This document shows positions 41,880 through 50,092 of a stretch of 64,000 nt of DNA, piece after piece. The stretch comes from an uncultured Actinomycetes bacterium. GTDB taxonomy: Bacteria; Actinomycetota; Actinomycetes; Nanopelagicales; Nanopelagicaceae. Position 1 is the first letter of the stretch; every line of letters starts with the position of its first letter. The stretch spans positions 1-64,000 of the forward strand of contig CAIPAI010000028.1 in NCBI GenBank assembly GCA_903863015.1, written 5' to 3'. The notes beneath the pieces were generated by a model. It did no database searches and was not told the origin of the DNA. It worked only from the letters and a program-made list of their open reading frames with translations. The position numbers were made by a program, and so were the translations under genes.

Positions 41880-42701
41880 CTAATGGGGGTGAGATGTGAA
41901 GCCCAATTGCCGAGAAATCTTTCTGGCCACTGATTTAACCTCTGTTGCAAGTTCCAACGTCCGCTCTGGCGTCATGCGCGTATCCGGTCCGGCGATTGAG
42001 ATAGCGGCAATAGCCGTACCTTCATGGCCAAGAATGGGTGCGCCGACGCATCTGATGCCTAATTCGTTCTCAACATCGTCTATTGCGAAGCCTTGTTCTC
42101 TAATCTTCGACAATTCAATTCTTAAAGCTTTCTCGGTGGTAATCGTGTTCTTAGTGGCCCGCGGAAGCGGACCGGTTGCAATCCGCTCAATATGGTCGGC
42201 ACTGCTAAAAGCAAGTAATGCTTTCCCTAATCCCGTGCAGTGCAAAGGGTTCATCGCGCCAACTTGGCTATGCATACGAACAGGGAGCGGGCTCTCCACC
42301 TTGTCGACATAGACGACCCAGGGAAATTGCAAGACACCCAGGTGCGAAGTTTCCTGAGTGCTCGCGGTCAATCCCTGCATCGCAGGTAACGCAAGGCTTC
42401 GCACATCAGCTTGGCGCAGGAAATTCATTCCCATTGCAAGCAGGAGGGGGCTTGGGCCATATCGCGCTTCGGAGTCGACGCGAAGGAAGCCCGCTTCGCA
42501 AAGCACACCTAGCAATCGATGAACTGTGGACTTGGGTAACGAGCTCAATCGTATGATTTCTGCCAACTTCAATGGTTCTTTTCCATGCAGAGCAACCACG
42601 GTTAGTAATTGGAGCGAGCGGTTTACCGCACGCGAGGGAATTACCTCGTCCACTCCAGACTTAGCAATTAAATCCTTTTTCGCTTTCGGCTTTGCAGGCA
42701 T
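41880..42701 (-). CDS. IclR-family transcriptional regulator
   Basis: A 273-residue regulator. An N-terminal winged helix-turn-helix (about 22-85: LKLAEIIRLSSLPKSTVHRLLGVLCEAGFL) is followed by the IclR effector domain (about 100-270) with THLGVLQFPWVVYVDKVES, HCTGLGKALLAF and the ELGIRCVGAPIL motif. It probably senses a sugar acid or keto acid and controls the neighbouring catabolic genes; the palindrome at 41269-41283 is a good candidate site. It overlaps the SDR gene stop by one base. Confidence 0.92.
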   Translation of the reverse strand: MPAKPKAKKDLIAKSGVDEVIPSRAVNRSLQLLTVVALHGKEPLKLAEIIRLSSLPKSTVHRLLGVLCEAGFLRVDSEARYGPSPLLLAMGMNFLRQADVRSLALPAMQGLTASTQETSHLGVLQFPWVVYVDKVESPLPVRMHSQVGAMNPLHCTGLGKALLAFSSADHIERIATGPLPRATKNTITTEKALRIELSKIREQGFAIDDVENELGIRCVGAPILGHEGTAIAAISIAGPDTRMTPERTLELATEVKSVARKISRQLGFTSHPH

Positions 42702-43447
42702 TAGCGACCTGCAGCGAGATTGTGCATGCCGCCATCAACATCTAGGACAACCCCGGTTGTGGAATCAGCACGCGGATCAGCCAAATAACAGATTGCAAGC
42801 GCGATTTCATCGGCACTAATCAGTCTGCCGATCGGCTGACGAGCCTCGAGGGCAACCTTGGCAGCCACCGGATCATCAGCTTTAGCCAACAAGCGCGCAA
42901 CCCAAGGAGTATCTGCGGTACCTGGAGCGACTGCGTTTACCCGGATGTGCTCTTTGAGGAAATCTGCTGCCATGGCTAGTGTCATAGCCGAAACGGCACC
43001 TTTAGTGGCGCTATAGAGCACCCGGTCAATAATCCCCTTATGGCTTGCGATAGACGCGACGTTCACAATGACGGGGCAATCACTGTTGCGCAGGTGGGGT
43101 AGCGCATTGCGGACTACACGCGCAATGCCTGTGACGTTTACATTGAATGATTGCGCCCATTCCTCGTCAGAATTTTTGCTTACATCTCCCCCGCTCGAAA
43201 TAGCGGCGCAGTTAACGACTAGATCAATCCCACCGTGCAATTCAATAAAGCCAGCCACGGCGCCGCTCACCGATTCCTGCGCAGAGACATCGCACTTAAA
43301 AAACGGAATACCTGGGTCAGCAGGTGGGTTCAAATCAAAACTCGCCGCGACATATCCTCGTGCGCTTAACATTTGAATGGTCGCTAAACCAATTCCGGAG
43401 GAGCCCCCAGTAACTATCGCACCAAGTGCGATGCGCTCATCTACCAT
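42701..43447 (-). CDS. Short-chain dehydrogenase/reductase, sugar type
   Basis: A 248-residue classical SDR: cofactor motif TGGSSGIG (14-21), NCAA, catalytic Ser in NVASIASHKG, YSATK with the Tyr-Lys pair, and a typical APGTADTPWV loop after it. SDRs of this size oxidise L-fucose, L-rhamnose, other aldoses or 2-keto-3-deoxy acids in related clusters. ATG 43447 is preceded by GAGAGG. It is coupled to the IclR gene and diverges from the FAH-family gene at 43547. Confidence 0.88.
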   Translation of the reverse strand: MVDERIALGAIVTGGSSGIGLATIQMLSARGYVAASFDLNPPADPGIPFFKCDVSAQESVSGAVAGFIELHGGIDLVVNCAAISSGGDVSKNSDEEWAQSFNVNVTGIARVVRNALPHLRNSDCPVIVNVASIASHKGIIDRVLYSATKGAVSAMTLAMAADFLKEHIRVNAVAPGTADTPWVARLLAKADDPVAAKVALEARQPIGRLISADEIALAICYLADPRADSTTGVVLDVDGGMHNLAAGR

Positions 43448-43546
43448 GGCCCTCTCCCGTCATCGATTTGATCACACGATAGTCAAAACGATTCGAGGAG
43501 TCTATTGTTCACTTTATCTGCCCACAAAATCCAACCAGAGGCTCGA

Positions 43547-44389
43547 ATGAAGATCGGCACAATTTCAACTCAATCAAATCCTTATTCACTGACCTTTGAA
43601 GACGAGAGTGGAAGATTTCAACTCTCTCAGTTTCCAACTCTTGCAGAATTTTTGGCAACATCACTGAGTGAACTGCGAGAATCTATAAATTCTGCCGAGC
43701 GCATCGCCATCGGTACCCAAGCATGGGGAGCGCCAATTGCAGCGGGGACGGAGATCTGGGGTGCAGGAGTCACTTACCTTCGATCCCGCGATGCCCGTAT
43801 CGATGAAAGCTCGACTCCAGATGTGTACGCAAAAGTTTATGATGCCGAACGGCCAGAACTCTTTCTCAAGGGAACGGCAAGCCGCACAGTCGGCACGCTC
43901 GGTTCGATTGGTATCCGGTTTGATGCAGCATCTTCGATTCCTGAACCAGAACTTGCCCTCGTTATCAACTCGCATGGCGAGTGTGTGGGCCTGACGATTT
44001 GCAACGACGTCACGGCGCGGAGCATCGAAGGTGAGAACCCTCTTTATCTTTCTCAGGCAAAGATTTATCGAGGATCTACGGCATTGGGTCCCTACATCAC
44101 GCCGATTTGGGAGATCGAAGACCATTCAAAGATTCAAATAGATGCCCGCATTGAGCGAGGCAAGGAAAATATTTGGGAAGCATCGACGAGCTTCGGGCAA
44201 CTTCGCCGTACCTTTGATGAGTTGATAGGATTTCTCTTCCGTTGCCAAGATTTCCCAGAGGGAGTAATTCTCTCCACAGGTACTGGCATCATTCCGCCAG
44301 ACCATGTTCACCTGCAGCAAGGTGATGTCGTCACCATGTCAGCAACTCACCTCGGAACGTTGGAAAACCGGGTTCAGTTGATGAAATAA
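43547..44389 (+). CDS. FAH-family enzyme, 2-keto-3-deoxypentonate dehydratase-like
   Basis: A 280-residue fumarylacetoacetase-fold protein. GAGVTYLRSRDAR (about 68-80), FLKGTASRTVG, PEPELALVIN with Glu metal ligands, and DVTARSIEGENPLYLSQAKIYRGSTALGP resemble enzymes dehydrating 2-keto-3-deoxy-arabinonate to 2,5-dioxopentanoate. Related folds hydrolyse or hydrate other keto acids, so the reaction is tentative. ATG 43547 with AGAGG upstream is chosen over a TTG at 43505. It is divergent from the SDR/IclR pair and convergent with the second FAH gene. Confidence 0.8.
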   Translation: MKIGTISTQSNPYSLTFEDESGRFQLSQFPTLAEFLATSLSELRESINSAERIAIGTQAWGAPIAAGTEIWGAGVTYLRSRDARIDESSTPDVYAKVYDAERPELFLKGTASRTVGTLGSIGIRFDAASSIPEPELALVINSHGECVGLTICNDVTARSIEGENPLYLSQAKIYRGSTALGPYITPIWEIEDHSKIQIDARIERGKENIWEASTSFGQLRRTFDELIGFLFRCQDFPEGVILSTGTGIIPPDHVHLQQGDVVTMSATHLGTLENRVQLMK

Positions 44390-44400
44390 GCTCGTCCGAG

Positions 44401-45252
44401 CTAGAGAGTAGTTTTACGAGTCATCGACTTGATAGTGCCGATTCCTTCGATACCCGAAGCGACTTCCTGATCTGCAACCAAATATTTGGGGGGCTTGAAT
44501 CCAAGTCCGACGCCTTCAGGAGTTCCAGTGTTGATAATGTCGCCTGGCTGAAGTTCCATTACTTGGCTCACGTACCAAATCACATATGGAATATCGAAAA
44601 TAAAGTCGCTACTGCGAGAGTCTTGGCGCATCTCTCCATCGATCGTCGTCCACACGTGCAAATCAGAGGCGTCTAGCGAATCAGCGGTGACGATGCAAGG
44701 GCCCATCGGGTTGAAAGTAGGAAAGGACTTTCCCTTCACCCATTGCCCACCGCGCTCCATCTGCCAATAACGCTCGCTCACATCCTGGCTTACGGAATAC
44801 CCAAAGACGTGGTCAAGAGAATCCTCAGGGGACTTTAGGTACAACGCCCGCTTGCCAATAATCACTGCAAGTTCAACCTCGTAATCGGTTTTCTCGCTAT
44901 TGGGTGGGATCAAAATGTCATCGTGTGGACCGACCAAGGTGTCGGGCGCTTTCATAAAGATCACTGGCTCAGATGGTGGTTCCATCCCACTCTCGCGAGC
45001 ATGGCGAGCATAGTTAAGTCCGATACAAACGATCTTGCCCGGGGTAGCGATAGGAGCGCCTACTCGGTAATCCGAAATATTTACTGGAGTACGGCCGGCT
45101 AGATCACTCTCACGAATTCCCGATATCTTGCCGGAGCTGATCGTTCCTCGATCGAAATCAGCAACCAGATCATCAACAAAGACAGCGGTTTTATCATCGA
45201 TCATAACGGCAGGCTTCTCTGCCCCTACGGGTCCAAGACGAACAATTTTCAT
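44401..45252 (-). CDS. FAH-family hydrolase, diketo-deoxy-sugar-acid type
   Basis: A 283-residue enzyme close to 2,4-diketo-3-deoxy-L-rhamnonate/L-fuconate hydrolases and the related 'ureidoglycolate lyase' group. CIGLNYARHARESG (about 75-88), FMKAPDTLVGP, DYEVELAVIIGKRA with the Glu ligands, VSQDVSERYWQMERGGQWVKGKSF and NTGTPEGVG are seen. Such hydrolases give pyruvate plus L-lactate. ATG 45252 is used; the 37 codons further upstream are not family-like. A TATGCT -10-like box lies about 25 bases upstream. Confidence 0.86.
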   Translation of the reverse strand: MKIVRLGPVGAEKPAVMIDDKTAVFVDDLVADFDRGTISSGKISGIRESDLAGRTPVNISDYRVGAPIATPGKIVCIGLNYARHARESGMEPPSEPVIFMKAPDTLVGPHDDILIPPNSEKTDYEVELAVIIGKRALYLKSPEDSLDHVFGYSVSQDVSERYWQMERGGQWVKGKSFPTFNPMGPCIVTADSLDASDLHVWTTIDGEMRQDSRSSDFIFDIPYVIWYVSQVMELQPGDIINTGTPEGVGLGFKPPKYLVADQEVASGIEGIGTIKSMTRKTTL

Positions 45253-45414
45253 GTCAGCTCTCTCTTTCTGCGACACTCTCAGCATAACCATGCTCACCCA
45301 CGAAAGCGCAAGTGACCTCAACTCTCCGCATCGAGGCCCGTAAGCGGAGACCCATTTCCTCACTTTTGGAACTCGTGGCGTACAGTTGCCCTACAGATTC
45401 CGGAGGAGTCAGAT

Positions 45415-46809
45415 TTGGAACTACGGCCACGAGTGGAGGTCACTCCATCTCAACAACAAGATATTGCCCGCCTCATTGCAGGCGAGACCTCCACTAACGA
45501 TTCCATTTTAGATCAGCATGGCCGCGATGAGTCAGCTTTCCCACCCGTGAAGCCCTCCTTGGTTGTCACACCTTATTCAACCGAAGATGTGTCGAAAGTG
45601 CTTGCGTACTGCAACACACATCACATACCGGTCGTAGCCTTCGGTGCGGGTTCATCTCTCGAGGGTCACGTTCTCCCTATTCACGGCGGAGTGAGTCTCG
45701 ACATGACTCATATGAACAAGATCCTCGAAGTGAGATCTGAAGATCTTTTAGTGAAAGTTCAACCTGGCGTACATCGGGTCGCACTCAACGAAAACCTCAA
45801 TAAAATTGGGCTTTTCTTCTCCGTAGACCCCGGTGCTGATGCCACTCTGGGAGGTATGGCAGCTACCGGTGCAGCTGGCACCACCACAGTTCGTTACGGA
45901 TCAATGAGAGAGAATGTTTTAGCACTCGAGGCCGTACTCGCAGACGGCACAATCATCCATGTCGGTCGAGAGACACGAAAGCTTTCCGCCGGATACGACC
46001 TCACTCGATTGATCGTGGGATCCGAGGGTACGTTAGCGGTCATCACAGAACTCACACTTCGAGTTCACGGAATTCCAGAGAAGATGGCAGCTGCCACCGT
46101 AATTTTTCCTAATCTTGCCGCGGGTGTTGAAGCGGCCACCACAATTGTGCGTTCAGGTGTGGCAATTGCCAGATGCGAATTCCTAGATGCTATTTGCATC
46201 AAGAATGTAAATGCGCGCGACGGCCTCAGCCTGTCCGAATCACCGACGCTCCTTTTTGAGTTTCACGGAAGCAAACAAGGTGTAGAAGAGGATGCACTTA
46301 TTGTTGGCGAGATAGTAAAAGAATTCGGTGGATCAGAATTTAGTTGGAGCACCGAAGAGGGAGCGCGACGCAAATTGTGGCAAGCCCGACACAATGCATA
46401 CTGGGCAAGCTTGGTAGCGCACCCAGGGCAGCGCATTGTCACAACAGATACCGCTGTTCCGTTATCTCGACTAGCAGAGGCAGTAGCCGTCGCTGAGGAA
46501 ATTTTTGGAGCCTCACGCTTTCCCTACTCGATATTGGGCCACGTTGCAGATGGAAACTTCCATTGTTTCGTGATGCTCGACCCTAACGACCCTAAACAGC
46601 ACGACGAGATTAGAGAACTGACGCATCAACTCACCAACCGTATTCTTGCCATGGGTGGTACGTGCACAGGTGAGCACGGAATCGGATTAGGAAAGATCGA
46701 TGACCTCGTAAATGAGACTGGCCGGGCCGGTGTTTCGGTAATGCGGAGCATTAAGTCCACTTTGGATCCAAATAATATTTTGAATCCAGGAAAAATTTTC
46801 CATAAATAA
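45415..46809 (+). CDS. FAD-linked oxidase, D-lactate dehydrogenase (cytochrome)/GlcD type
   Basis: A 464-residue flavoprotein with a PCMH-type FAD domain (PSLVVTPYSTEDV, GAGSSLEGHVLP, GGMAATGAAGTTTVRYG, IVGSEGTLAVITE) and a C-terminal FAD-oxidase domain with GHVADGNFHC and GEHGIGLGK. It oxidises D-lactate or glycolate-like acids into the respiratory chain. The start is TTG 45415, supported by GGAGGAG 6 bases upstream; no ATG or GTG fits. Together with the LldD-type enzyme the region can oxidise both lactate enantiomers. Confidence 0.88.
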   Translation: MELRPRVEVTPSQQQDIARLIAGETSTNDSILDQHGRDESAFPPVKPSLVVTPYSTEDVSKVLAYCNTHHIPVVAFGAGSSLEGHVLPIHGGVSLDMTHMNKILEVRSEDLLVKVQPGVHRVALNENLNKIGLFFSVDPGADATLGGMAATGAAGTTTVRYGSMRENVLALEAVLADGTIIHVGRETRKLSAGYDLTRLIVGSEGTLAVITELTLRVHGIPEKMAAATVIFPNLAAGVEAATTIVRSGVAIARCEFLDAICIKNVNARDGLSLSESPTLLFEFHGSKQGVEEDALIVGEIVKEFGGSEFSWSTEEGARRKLWQARHNAYWASLVAHPGQRIVTTDTAVPLSRLAEAVAVAEEIFGASRFPYSILGHVADGNFHCFVMLDPNDPKQHDEIRELTHQLTNRILAMGGTCTGEHGIGLGKIDDLVNETGRAGVSVMRSIKSTLDPNNILNPGKIFHK

Positions 46810-46817
46810 TCAACGTT

Positions 46818-47597
46818 TTATAGGGTATTGCTAATCCATTCCCCATAAACATTCACGGCATCACCGATGCCAAAACCCGCATCCCAAAGTCGATCGATAT
46901 CGGCGTGCAACATACGCACGCATCCATGTGAAGCGGGATAAGGGAGTACCAGAGCGTCAGTGGCTGATCCATGGATCGCCATGCCACGGTGAAAGAACTT
47001 AGGGCGGTACATCATCGCTTCTGGATAGAGAATCGATTCGTACCAACGAGGGACCTGCCACTCCACCTTCCAGAGACCCACACTCGTCGAGAGATAACCC
47101 GGTTGGCCGCTGGATACTGGAAAGACGCCGATAACTACGTGCGCAGCGCTTACCCACGTTGCGGTTTGGCAGGCGATATTTACGTTGAGGCCCACTACTT
47201 GATTTGCTGCAGGAGCGAGTGCCTTCGTAGAGACAATCTGCATGGCTTCAAGATCGCTCGGTAAGGCGCGTGTGGGTTCACCGTAGGTAAGTTCGCGCCA
47301 CGCACATAATGCGCGCTGGGTCTTCACGTCATAATCGCCATCTACTTTGCCCACCGGTAATCCCAAACCACTGAGTACATCCTCAACATACATTTTGCTA
47401 GGGAGCGGATTCGAAAGTGGGTATGAAATCTTCGGGTGCGAAGCCATGGATGACGTTGGCGTTGCGATTACCTTCGACGGAGAAACTTCGGTCGATCGTG
47501 CCGAAAAGAAGACGAGAGCAGCGCCAACAATGGCGATCACGAGTGTCGCTCCCGCCATCAGGGCTAACCCGACGTAAATTCTGCGAAGTGGTGTCAT
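46818..47597 (-). CDS. L,D-transpeptidase with peptidoglycan-binding domain
   Basis: A 259-residue membrane-anchored wall enzyme. An N-terminal helix (about 8-31) anchors it; a peptidoglycan-binding-like domain (about 67-110: VEDVLSGLGLPVGKVDGDYD) precedes a YkuD domain with H209 and the catalytic motif SHGCVRM (C226). It forms 3-3 cross-links or attaches proteins to peptidoglycan. ATG 47597 overlaps the dehydrogenase stop (TGATG), coupling it to an apparently unrelated gene. Four bases earlier a TTG could also start. Confidence 0.9.
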   Translation of the reverse strand: MTPLRRIYVGLALMAGATLVIAIVGAALVFFSARSTEVSPSKVIATPTSSMASHPKISYPLSNPLPSKMYVEDVLSGLGLPVGKVDGDYDVKTQRALCAWRELTYGEPTRALPSDLEAMQIVSTKALAPAANQVVGLNVNIACQTATWVSAAHVVIGVFPVSSGQPGYLSTSVGLWKVEWQVPRWYESILYPEAMMYRPKFFHRGMAIHGSATDALVLPYPASHGCVRMLHADIDRLWDAGFGIGDAVNVYGEWISNTL

Positions 47598-48580
47598 CAA
47601 GAATGCATTAATACAGTGCGATAAACATCGAGTGGGCTGCGATTTGTTTCAATGATCACTTCTTCAAGATCGGCGATCGGGCGACGGTGAGAAACCAATT
47701 CACCGACTGGAAGCACGCCTGAAGCTACTAATTCCACCGCTTCAACATAACGACCACCACCACCGTGAATGCCGATAAGCGATTGGTCTTTAAGTAGAAG
47801 ATCTGCGACACGAAGCGAAAGTGATGAAGCGCCAATTGACGCAAAAACACCGCCGAAGCCCATCCATTCAATCGCTAGTTGCGCACCGGGAATCGAAGAT
47901 GATGTTTCCACCGCTACGGCTCGAGCGCCAGTCGGTGAAGTTGAGGGTGTGATTTCTTCCGGCGAGATACAAGTAATTCCCCAAGAGCGAACTTTTTGGC
48001 GACGCGAATCAACCGTCTCCACGACAGTGACGTTATAACCCTCGAGTTGAAGCACCCGAGCAGCCACGATCCCGATCGGACCGCCACCCACCACGAGCAC
48101 GGGTGAATCATGCTTGACAACACTCTTGAGCCGCTCTTTTAAATGAAGCGCTACGCAGACTGGCTCAAGAACGGTTCCGGCCTCATCGCTGAGTTCGTCC
48201 GGAATCGGGATGGCATTTACTTTCGGAATGGTGAGAAATGAAGCAAAAGTACCCGGAGCCGTCATCCCGAGAAATCTATATTCGGGGCACGCATTTCGTC
48301 TTCCTGCTAAACAGTAGGCACATCTACGGCAACTGATTGCCGGATCGAGCACCACGCGTTGACCACTGCCCACGATCTCGCCAACCGCATCATGCCCCAG
48401 AACTACCGGCATGAAGCCCCAGTCCGATTCGTAGAGGTGAAGGTCGGTGCCACAGACACCAGTCGCTCGCAATTTAATGAGGTACTGATCGCTTGCCGGG
48501 GTGGGGAGGGCAAGTTCAGTGATTTCAATCCGCCGGATAGCAGTAAGGGTCGGTATCTTCCCGCCTGCCACTACTTCCAT
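47597..48580 (-). CDS. Zinc-dependent alcohol/polyol dehydrogenase (MDR family)
   Basis: A 327-residue dehydrogenase: catalytic zinc region CGTDLHLYE and GHDAVGEIVG, structural cysteines CRRCAYCLAGRRNAC, Rossmann motif GGGPIGIVAA. It differs from the dehydrogenase at 30641-31657 by a shorter N-terminus and sequence throughout, so it is a separate activity. The substrate is unknown; sugar or polyol oxidation fits the neighbourhood. A TAGACT box lies 6 bases before ATG 48580. Confidence 0.84.
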   Translation of the reverse strand: MEVVAGGKIPTLTAIRRIEITELALPTPASDQYLIKLRATGVCGTDLHLYESDWGFMPVVLGHDAVGEIVGSGQRVVLDPAISCRRCAYCLAGRRNACPEYRFLGMTAPGTFASFLTIPKVNAIPIPDELSDEAGTVLEPVCVALHLKERLKSVVKHDSPVLVVGGGPIGIVAARVLQLEGYNVTVVETVDSRRQKVRSWGITCISPEEITPSTSPTGARAVAVETSSSIPGAQLAIEWMGFGGVFASIGASSLSLRVADLLLKDQSLIGIHGGGGRYVEAVELVASGVLPVGELVSHRRPIADLEEVIIETNRSPLDVYRTVLMHS

Positions 48581-48586
48581 ACGGTG

Positions 48587-48592
48587 AGTCTA
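48587..48592 (-). promoter_or_regulatory. -10 box of leaderless type for the 48580 dehydrogenase
   Basis: TAGACT on the minus strand, 6 bases before the ATG. It lies 4 bases beyond the desaturase stop codon, so any -35 element would be inside the desaturase gene. Confidence 0.45.
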
Positions 48593-48596
48593 CGGG

Positions 48597-49685
48597 TTAG
48601 TAGATGGGCCTGAGTTGCGCCACCATCGGGCAAACGAAGGGATCCGAATTCTTACTGAGCCCGACCTCATTGAGGTAACGCATCACGACCATGTAGCTGG
48701 AAATCAAGTTCATCTCCACCAAGGGTACGCCTCGCTCGGCGCAGAACTCCACCACGATCTTATGAGCTTTAGCCAGGTTGGGACGCGCCATCGATGGGAA
48801 GAGATGATGCTCCACCTGGCGATTTAATCCGCCCATGAGATTGTCAGTAAGCCAACTCCCACGGATATTGCGGCTAGTGAGTACCTGACGTTGGAAGAAA
48901 TCAATCTTCGAACCTCTTTCAATCAGCGGCATTCCTTTGTGATTCGGTGCAAAGGCAGCACCCATAAAGAAACCAAACATCATCATCATGAAAACCCACA
49001 ACGCCATTGCCCAGAGCCAACCAAACATCAGCGCCATCGCAATGTATGGGGCCGTTTGACGCACGAGCATCAGACCGAACTCGAGGAAACGAATGCCGAC
49101 CTTGCGATCCTTGCGGCCGAGGCTCACAAAACTATCGAGGAGTAGGTCGAATCCAGTGAAGAGTAATAACAGGGGAAAAAGATAGCCCTGGCGATCGCTG
49201 AGCCAACGCTCCACGCCCTTCTTTTCATTGCGTGATTCCACTGTGAAACTCAAGACCCGAATATTGATATCCGGATCCTCGCCGATGAAGTTTGGTTTCT
49301 GGTGATGCTTGTTGTGCTTGCGTTGCCAAAATCCGTAACTCAAACCGGCAAAGAGATTTGCAAGCACGAGGCCCACCCAGTCATTTGCCTTGTTATTTCG
49401 GAAGATTTGTCGGTGCGCGGCCTCGTGTGCGATAAACCCATATTGTGCGCTCAGCACGCCGAGTAACCCGGCGATGAGAAACCCTAAGAGAATCCAACTT
49501 CCGTGATGATTCGTGAGGATGCTTACGAATCCCCCAGCCACCCAGAGGGCAGATGCCACAACCGAGAAGATAATAATTCGAATAACGTAAAAGGACGGTT
49601 TTTTCTTAAGTAATCCAGCGTCCATGACACGCGACAAAATCTCGCTGAAAAGCGTTGTTGGTGTTCGGGTAGCGAGGATTGTCAT
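48597..49685 (-). CDS. Membrane fatty acid desaturase
   Basis: A 362-residue di-iron acyl desaturase. Three histidine boxes are present: HEAAH (87-91), HNKHH (124-128) and a C-terminal QVEHHLFP. Four to five hydrophobic segments carry it in the membrane. Box three with Gln-x-x-His-His is characteristic of front-end/linoleoyl-CoA or DesA3-like enzymes; it introduces double bases into acyl chains, adjusting membrane fluidity. TAGACT lies 6 bases before ATG 49685. No redox partner gene is adjacent. Confidence 0.92.
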   Translation of the reverse strand: MTILATRTPTTLFSEILSRVMDAGLLKKKPSFYVIRIIIFSVVASALWVAGGFVSILTNHHGSWILLGFLIAGLLGVLSAQYGFIAHEAAHRQIFRNNKANDWVGLVLANLFAGLSYGFWQRKHNKHHQKPNFIGEDPDINIRVLSFTVESRNEKKGVERWLSDRQGYLFPLLLLFTGFDLLLDSFVSLGRKDRKVGIRFLEFGLMLVRQTAPYIAMALMFGWLWAMALWVFMMMMFGFFMGAAFAPNHKGMPLIERGSKIDFFQRQVLTSRNIRGSWLTDNLMGGLNRQVEHHLFPSMARPNLAKAHKIVVEFCAERGVPLVEMNLISSYMVVMRYLNEVGLSKNSDPFVCPMVAQLRPIY

Positions 49686-49691
49686 TTCATC

Positions 49692-49697
49692 AGTCTA
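49692..49697 (-). promoter_or_regulatory. -10 box of leaderless type for the desaturase
   Basis: TAGACT on the minus strand, 6 bases before ATG 49685; the same hexamer and spacing precede the dehydrogenase at 48580. No ribosome site is seen. Confidence 0.5.
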
Positions 49698-49799
49698 TGT
49701 GGCATTCACAATGCTGCACCTTTTTAGCCCAGACGTTGAATTAATCTTTAGCCACTACTGATCTGTCAATTTGCTGAGAGTTGTCAAACACAGTGAGTG

Positions 49800-49848
49800 T
49801 GGGGCCGCCTCGGGGATTTGAACCCCAGACCTATGCATTACGAGTCCG
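49800..49848 (-). other. Truncated tRNA-Thr 3' half, probable attachment site remnant
   Basis: A 49-base segment matches the 3' part of the intact tRNA-Thr(CGT) gene at 61770-61844 at 46 positions. It runs from the anticodon stem through the variable loop, T arm and acceptor strand to the CCA end, in the same orientation. The 5' half is absent; the sequence diverges completely upstream. Mismatches fall in the anticodon stem (two) and the T stem (one). It cannot make a functional tRNA and has the form of the distal repeat left by integration into a tRNA 3' end. Confidence 0.8.
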
Positions 49849-49983
49849 ATCAAATCACGCTTAAGAAGGGTTGCTTTCTAGGATTTGAACTGCAGGGAGT
49901 CACTTTGATTGCCAGGTGGTAGGACCAGTTTTCAGGGATTTTGATCCCAAAAGTGTTCCCACTTTGAAATACCTTGAGAACCC

Positions 49984-50026
49984 GGTGGTGGTGTCAGAAA
50001 CCATGTCAACATCTGACACCACCACC
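49984..50026. terminator. Perfect 15-bp inverted repeat after the 5'-nucleotidase gene
   Basis: Arms GGTGGTGGTGTCAGA (49984-49998) and its complement (50012-50026) flank a 13-base loop, 67 bases beyond the end of the last operon gene. No T run follows, so it may be a rho-dependent or mRNA-stabilising hairpin, or a recombination-related repeat near the island end. Confidence 0.55.
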
Positions 50027-50092
50027 AGTTCGTACGATCACCTTATGTTGTCCCTGGCACAACTGGCGGTCGCATTTCCCCTGCTTAGAGGT

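Larger units (their letters stand above)
49698..50092. other. Gene-free stretch with tRNA remnant and hairpins
   Basis: This stretch contains no convincing gene. In order it holds AT-rich sequence (49698-49799), the tRNA-Thr remnant (49800-49848), a short region with another TTTGAAC-like patch near 49878, and three successive inverted repeats: 49935-49948 (5-bp arms, loop TTTG), 49950-49965 (6-bp arms, loop TTCC) and 49984-50026 (15-bp arms). No integrase remnant could be read in any frame. It looks like the decayed end of an integrated element. Confidence 0.7.

Noticed and set aside
43661-44125. 154-residue minus-strand frame opposite the first FAH gene
   Set aside because: Shadow of a conserved gene; no recognisable domain.
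49800-49848. A second functional tRNA-Thr
   Set aside because: The acceptor 5' strand, D arm and part of the anticodon stem are missing, so no cloverleaf can form.
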